From positions 1-6,824 of the forward strand of contig JAJYTV010000097.1 in assembly GCA_021792885.1 (NCBI GenBank): a stretch of 6,824 nt of DNA, read 5' to 3'. Position numbers and translations under genes: made by a program. Source of the DNA: Bacillota bacterium (GTDB taxonomy: Bacteria > Bacillota > Sulfobacillia > JAJZYS01 > JAJYTV01). This document shows positions 4,602 through 6,824 of the stretch, piece after piece. Below the pieces are notes generated by a model. It saw only the letters and a program-made list of their open reading frames with translations, ran no database searches and had not been told where the DNA came from. How positions within the stretch are numbered: the stretch's first letter is position 1; each line of letters begins with the position of its first letter.

Positions 4602-6722
4602 ATGCGCCCGAAGCTTCTCCTCGCCGGCGCGGCTGCGCTCCTGCTCCTCGCGGGATGCGGGACGCCGGTCCGAAAGTCGCCGCGATCGGCGCGGGCGGCC
4701 AGTCCTTCAACGCTGCAACGCGTCCGCGTCACGACAACGGCAACGTCGAACGTTCCAACCGGAAAGCCTGCACAGTTTCGGGCGGCGACGGGCGCATTGC
4801 AGGGACTTTCCCTGAGCGACGCCGACTTCGTCACTGCACAGGACGGGTGGGTCGTCGGAGCGTACGGCGCACCCGGCGGGCAGACCCCCTTCGCAGGTGG
4901 CCTCGTTGCGCGGACGGTGGATGGCGGCGCCACATGGCAGGTGGCGCGCCTGCCGGGCACGGTTCCGACGCAGGTGCTGTTCCTGAACGCGCAGACCGGC
5001 TTCGCCGTCGCGGGCCATCCTTCGTCGTCTTCCCAGGCCAGCGGCCCGTTTGGACTCGGGGCACAGAACCTCGTGCTGCGCTCGGGCGACGGTGGACGCA
5101 CCTGGAGCGCGGCGCTCGCGGCGCAGGGCACGGTCACCCACATCACCCAAGGGCCATCGGGTGCCGTGTGGGCCGCTGTGTCAGGGACGTGCACCAGTTC
5201 CGCCTGCACCGGCGAGATCCTCGCGGCGCAGGCGGCGCCCGGAGCGACATGGTCCACGCTCTGGACCGCGCCAGGAGCGGTGCTCGCCGTCAGGTCGCAG
5301 GGACAGCACGCGTGGGCGCTCGTCGGCGTGCCGGACGGATCTGGCAGCCAAGTGCAGGTTTACTCCAGCGCCGACGGCGGTCAGCACTGGTCCGAGCTTG
5401 CGACCCTGCCCACAGGACAGGAGATGAGCTACCTTTCCCCGGCGTCGCAGGTGCAGGCGCAACTGCAGTTCACGAGTCCCCAGGACGGATGGGCGACGCT
5501 CTTCTCGCTCGCGAGCTGCGCGATGCACGGCTGCGATGTGAGCGACGTGTACCGCACCACCGACGGAGGGCGCACCTGGACGAAGGACAACGCGCCGACG
5601 ATTGGGTGCCAGGTCGGTACTGTGCTCGCCGCGGCGGGGGCGCAGGTCGCCGTGGTGCAGAGCGTCAACCTTGGCGCCTGCCAGGGCCCGGAGAACACGC
5701 TCTTCGTCTCCACGGACGGCGGGCAGGCGTTCCACGTGGCGAAGCATTGGCAGGAACTCGGGGTGCGCGCGGTCGGGTTCGTTCCCGGCGGCGGCGCCTG
5801 GGCCGTCGGCCAGGCGCTGCTGCTGCAGGCACCGGATGGCGCCTGGCACCAGAGCTTCCCTTCGCTCGCGCCGAGCGGGCCGATCGACTTCCTAACCGCA
5901 TCGGTCGGCTTCGCCGGTGGAGATCCGATCGATCCGGGAGCGATCCTCGAAACGACGGATGGCGGGCGCAGCTGGCAAGAACTCGCGTCGATCCACGGCA
6001 TGGCGGTGACGGCGATCGACTTCGCGACGCGTGAAGACGGCTACGTGAACGTGCAGTCGGCGTTCGCCGAAGGGCAGAGTGCTGCAGTGCTGCGCACAAC
6101 CGACGGCGGGCGGACCTGGACTGCGGCGTACCAGCTGCCTGCGGGCGGCGGCGGGGCAACCGCGCTTCGCTTCTTCACCGCGCATGCGGGCCTCTTCCTC
6201 GACCTCTCGGGCGGGTGTTTCGCGTCTTGCAGGCCGGCAGTCGGAAAGACGGCGGACGGCGGTGCCACGTGGCAGGTCTCCGATCTCGGCACGACGCAGT
6301 ACTTCCTCGAAAGCGCGAGCATCCTCGCGCCGGGCACGTACATTGCAGCATCGTCCGGCGGCAATCAGGCCGCGGTGCTCGTCGCGTCGAAGGACAGCGG
6401 CAAGACGTGGAAGAGGCTCGCGACGCTGCCCTTCCAGGTCGGCACGCTGGACGTCGACTTCCCTACGCCGCAGATCGGCTACCTCCTGGCATGGGCGTAC
6501 AACAGACCGCCTGCAGCCCAGGGCGGCAGGTTCGTGCTGCTCGCGACCGCCGACGGCGGGCGAGCTTGGACGGTGCACGACCTGCCGGGGCTGTCGTTCG
6601 CGCCTGCCGTGACGTTTTACTTCCTCGACGCGCAGCGAGGTTGGCTGCTCGACGGCACGACCCTTTGGATGACCGCGGACGGTGGGGCGCATTGGATGGA
6701 GGTGCACGCCGCGGTCCCTTGA
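4602..6722 (+). CDS. Large secreted lipoprotein with eleven Asp-box repeats (BNR/Ycf48-like, probably two propellers)
   Basis: A predicted lipoprotein of 706 residues. ATG 4602 is six bases after a run of G and begins a textbook lipoprotein signal: MRPK, a hydrophobic core, then LAGC with Cys19. The frame is open further upstream but that part has no signal sequence and overlaps the divergent gene. A Ser/Thr/Arg-rich linker (about 20-65) is followed by Asp-box motifs with the key Asp at 107, 163, 258, 321, 372, 453, 501, 552, 598, 651 and 693, mostly x-T-x-D-G-G-x-x-W, plus a degenerate copy near 411. Spacing of 42-95 residues suits a double beta-propeller. Eight mature cysteines fall in near pairs: 197/202, 306/311, 336/360 and 539/543, suggesting disulfide-braced loops. 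No catalytic sialidase residues are evident. It should sit outside the membrane as a binding, sensing or assembly factor. Automated names such as exo-alpha-sialidase or photosystem assembly factor would overstate what is seen. Confidence 0.9.
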   Translation: MRPKLLLAGAAALLLLAGCGTPVRKSPRSARAASPSTLQRVRVTTTATSNVPTGKPAQFRAATGALQGLSLSDADFVTAQDGWVVGAYGAPGGQTPFAGGLVARTVDGGATWQVARLPGTVPTQVLFLNAQTGFAVAGHPSSSSQASGPFGLGAQNLVLRSGDGGRTWSAALAAQGTVTHITQGPSGAVWAAVSGTCTSSACTGEILAAQAAPGATWSTLWTAPGAVLAVRSQGQHAWALVGVPDGSGSQVQVYSSADGGQHWSELATLPTGQEMSYLSPASQVQAQLQFTSPQDGWATLFSLASCAMHGCDVSDVYRTTDGGRTWTKDNAPTIGCQVGTVLAAAGAQVAVVQSVNLGACQGPENTLFVSTDGGQAFHVAKHWQELGVRAVGFVPGGGAWAVGQALLLQAPDGAWHQSFPSLAPSGPIDFLTASVGFAGGDPIDPGAILETTDGGRSWQELASIHGMAVTAIDFATREDGYVNVQSAFAEGQSAAVLRTTDGGRTWTAAYQLPAGGGGATALRFFTAHAGLFLDLSGGCFASCRPAVGKTADGGATWQVSDLGTTQYFLESASILAPGTYIAASSGGNQAAVLVASKDSGKTWKRLATLPFQVGTLDVDFPTPQIGYLLAWAYNRPPAAQGGRFVLLATADGGRAWTVHDLPGLSFAPAVTFYFLDAQRGWLLDGTTLWMTADGGAHWMEVHAAVP

Positions 6723-6755
6723 TCGACGATTCGGCGATGTTCGACGGCTCGCCGG

Positions 6756-6774
6756 CGCGCAGTCGGCCTGCGCG
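6756..6774 (+). terminator. Short GC hairpin after the plus-strand lipoprotein, weak terminator candidate
   Basis: CGCGCAG and CTGCGCG form a perfect seven-base stem around the five-base loop TCGGC, 34 bases after the stop codon. There is no immediate T-run; the first T-rich bases (TTATTAT) come about 17 bases later. It may help end transcription, but it is not a standard intrinsic terminator. Confidence 0.3.
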
Positions 6775-6824
6775 GGATGATCAGTGCCTGCCTTATTATG
6801 CGCGCCAAAAGCGATGACAGCGAT

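Noticed and set aside
3037..6722. Sialidase function for the Asp-box proteins
   Set aside because: Asp-boxes are shared by many non-enzymatic propellers, and I see no FRIP-type motif or catalytic arginine triad to support glycosidase activity.
6617..6808. Minus-strand frame of 63 codons at the right edge
   Set aside because: More than half lies antisense to the lipoprotein gene, the product is Arg-rich, and no ribosome binding site or domain is visible.
6798..6824. ATG open to the right edge, possibly the start of another plus-strand gene
   Set aside because: Only nine codons are visible and no Shine-Dalgarno sequence precedes it, so it cannot be supported.

Overview
The window reads as chromosomal DNA from a G+C-rich bacterium. 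The best lineage hint is a YerC-type (TrpR-superfamily) regulator, a family typical of Bacillota. With the lipobox signal peptides and strong purine-rich ribosome binding sites, this makes a high-G+C Bacillota the most likely source, but that is inference and no taxon can be fixed from the sequence. I see no insertion sequence, integrase, tRNA, rRNA or CRISPR array.

Layout. The minus strand, read right to left, carries four genes: a lipoprotein with seven Asp-box (BNR/Ycf48-like) motifs (4326-3037), a yerC-like regulator (2940-2656), a 258-base gap rich in inverted repeats, an APC-superfamily amino-acid permease (2397-943) and a histidinol dehydrogenase gene hisD (907-1) that runs off the left edge. 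The plus strand carries one gene, a larger Asp-box lipoprotein with eleven motifs (4602-6722). It diverges from the smaller lipoprotein across a 275-base intergenic region. The last 102 bases hold a short hairpin and no convincing gene.

How the parts may work together. Regulator, permease and hisD point the same way and look like the start of a histidine-related locus. YerC has been proposed by comparative genomics as a histidine regulator (HisR; from memory). The permease may therefore move histidine or a relative, but its substrate is not visible in the sequence. The divergent lipoproteins are probably an unrelated exported pair, displayed on the outer face of the membrane as beta-propellers of unknown role.

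Points of interest: non-AUG starts are inferred for three of the four minus-strand genes (GTG, TTG and a rare CTG for hisD). A perfect 12-base palindrome lies at the hisD ribosome binding site. An inverted repeat encloses the yerC ribosome binding site and start codon. The leader before the permease could form several hairpins. The large lipoprotein has four closely placed cysteine pairs. No clearly new multi-gene system is evident.
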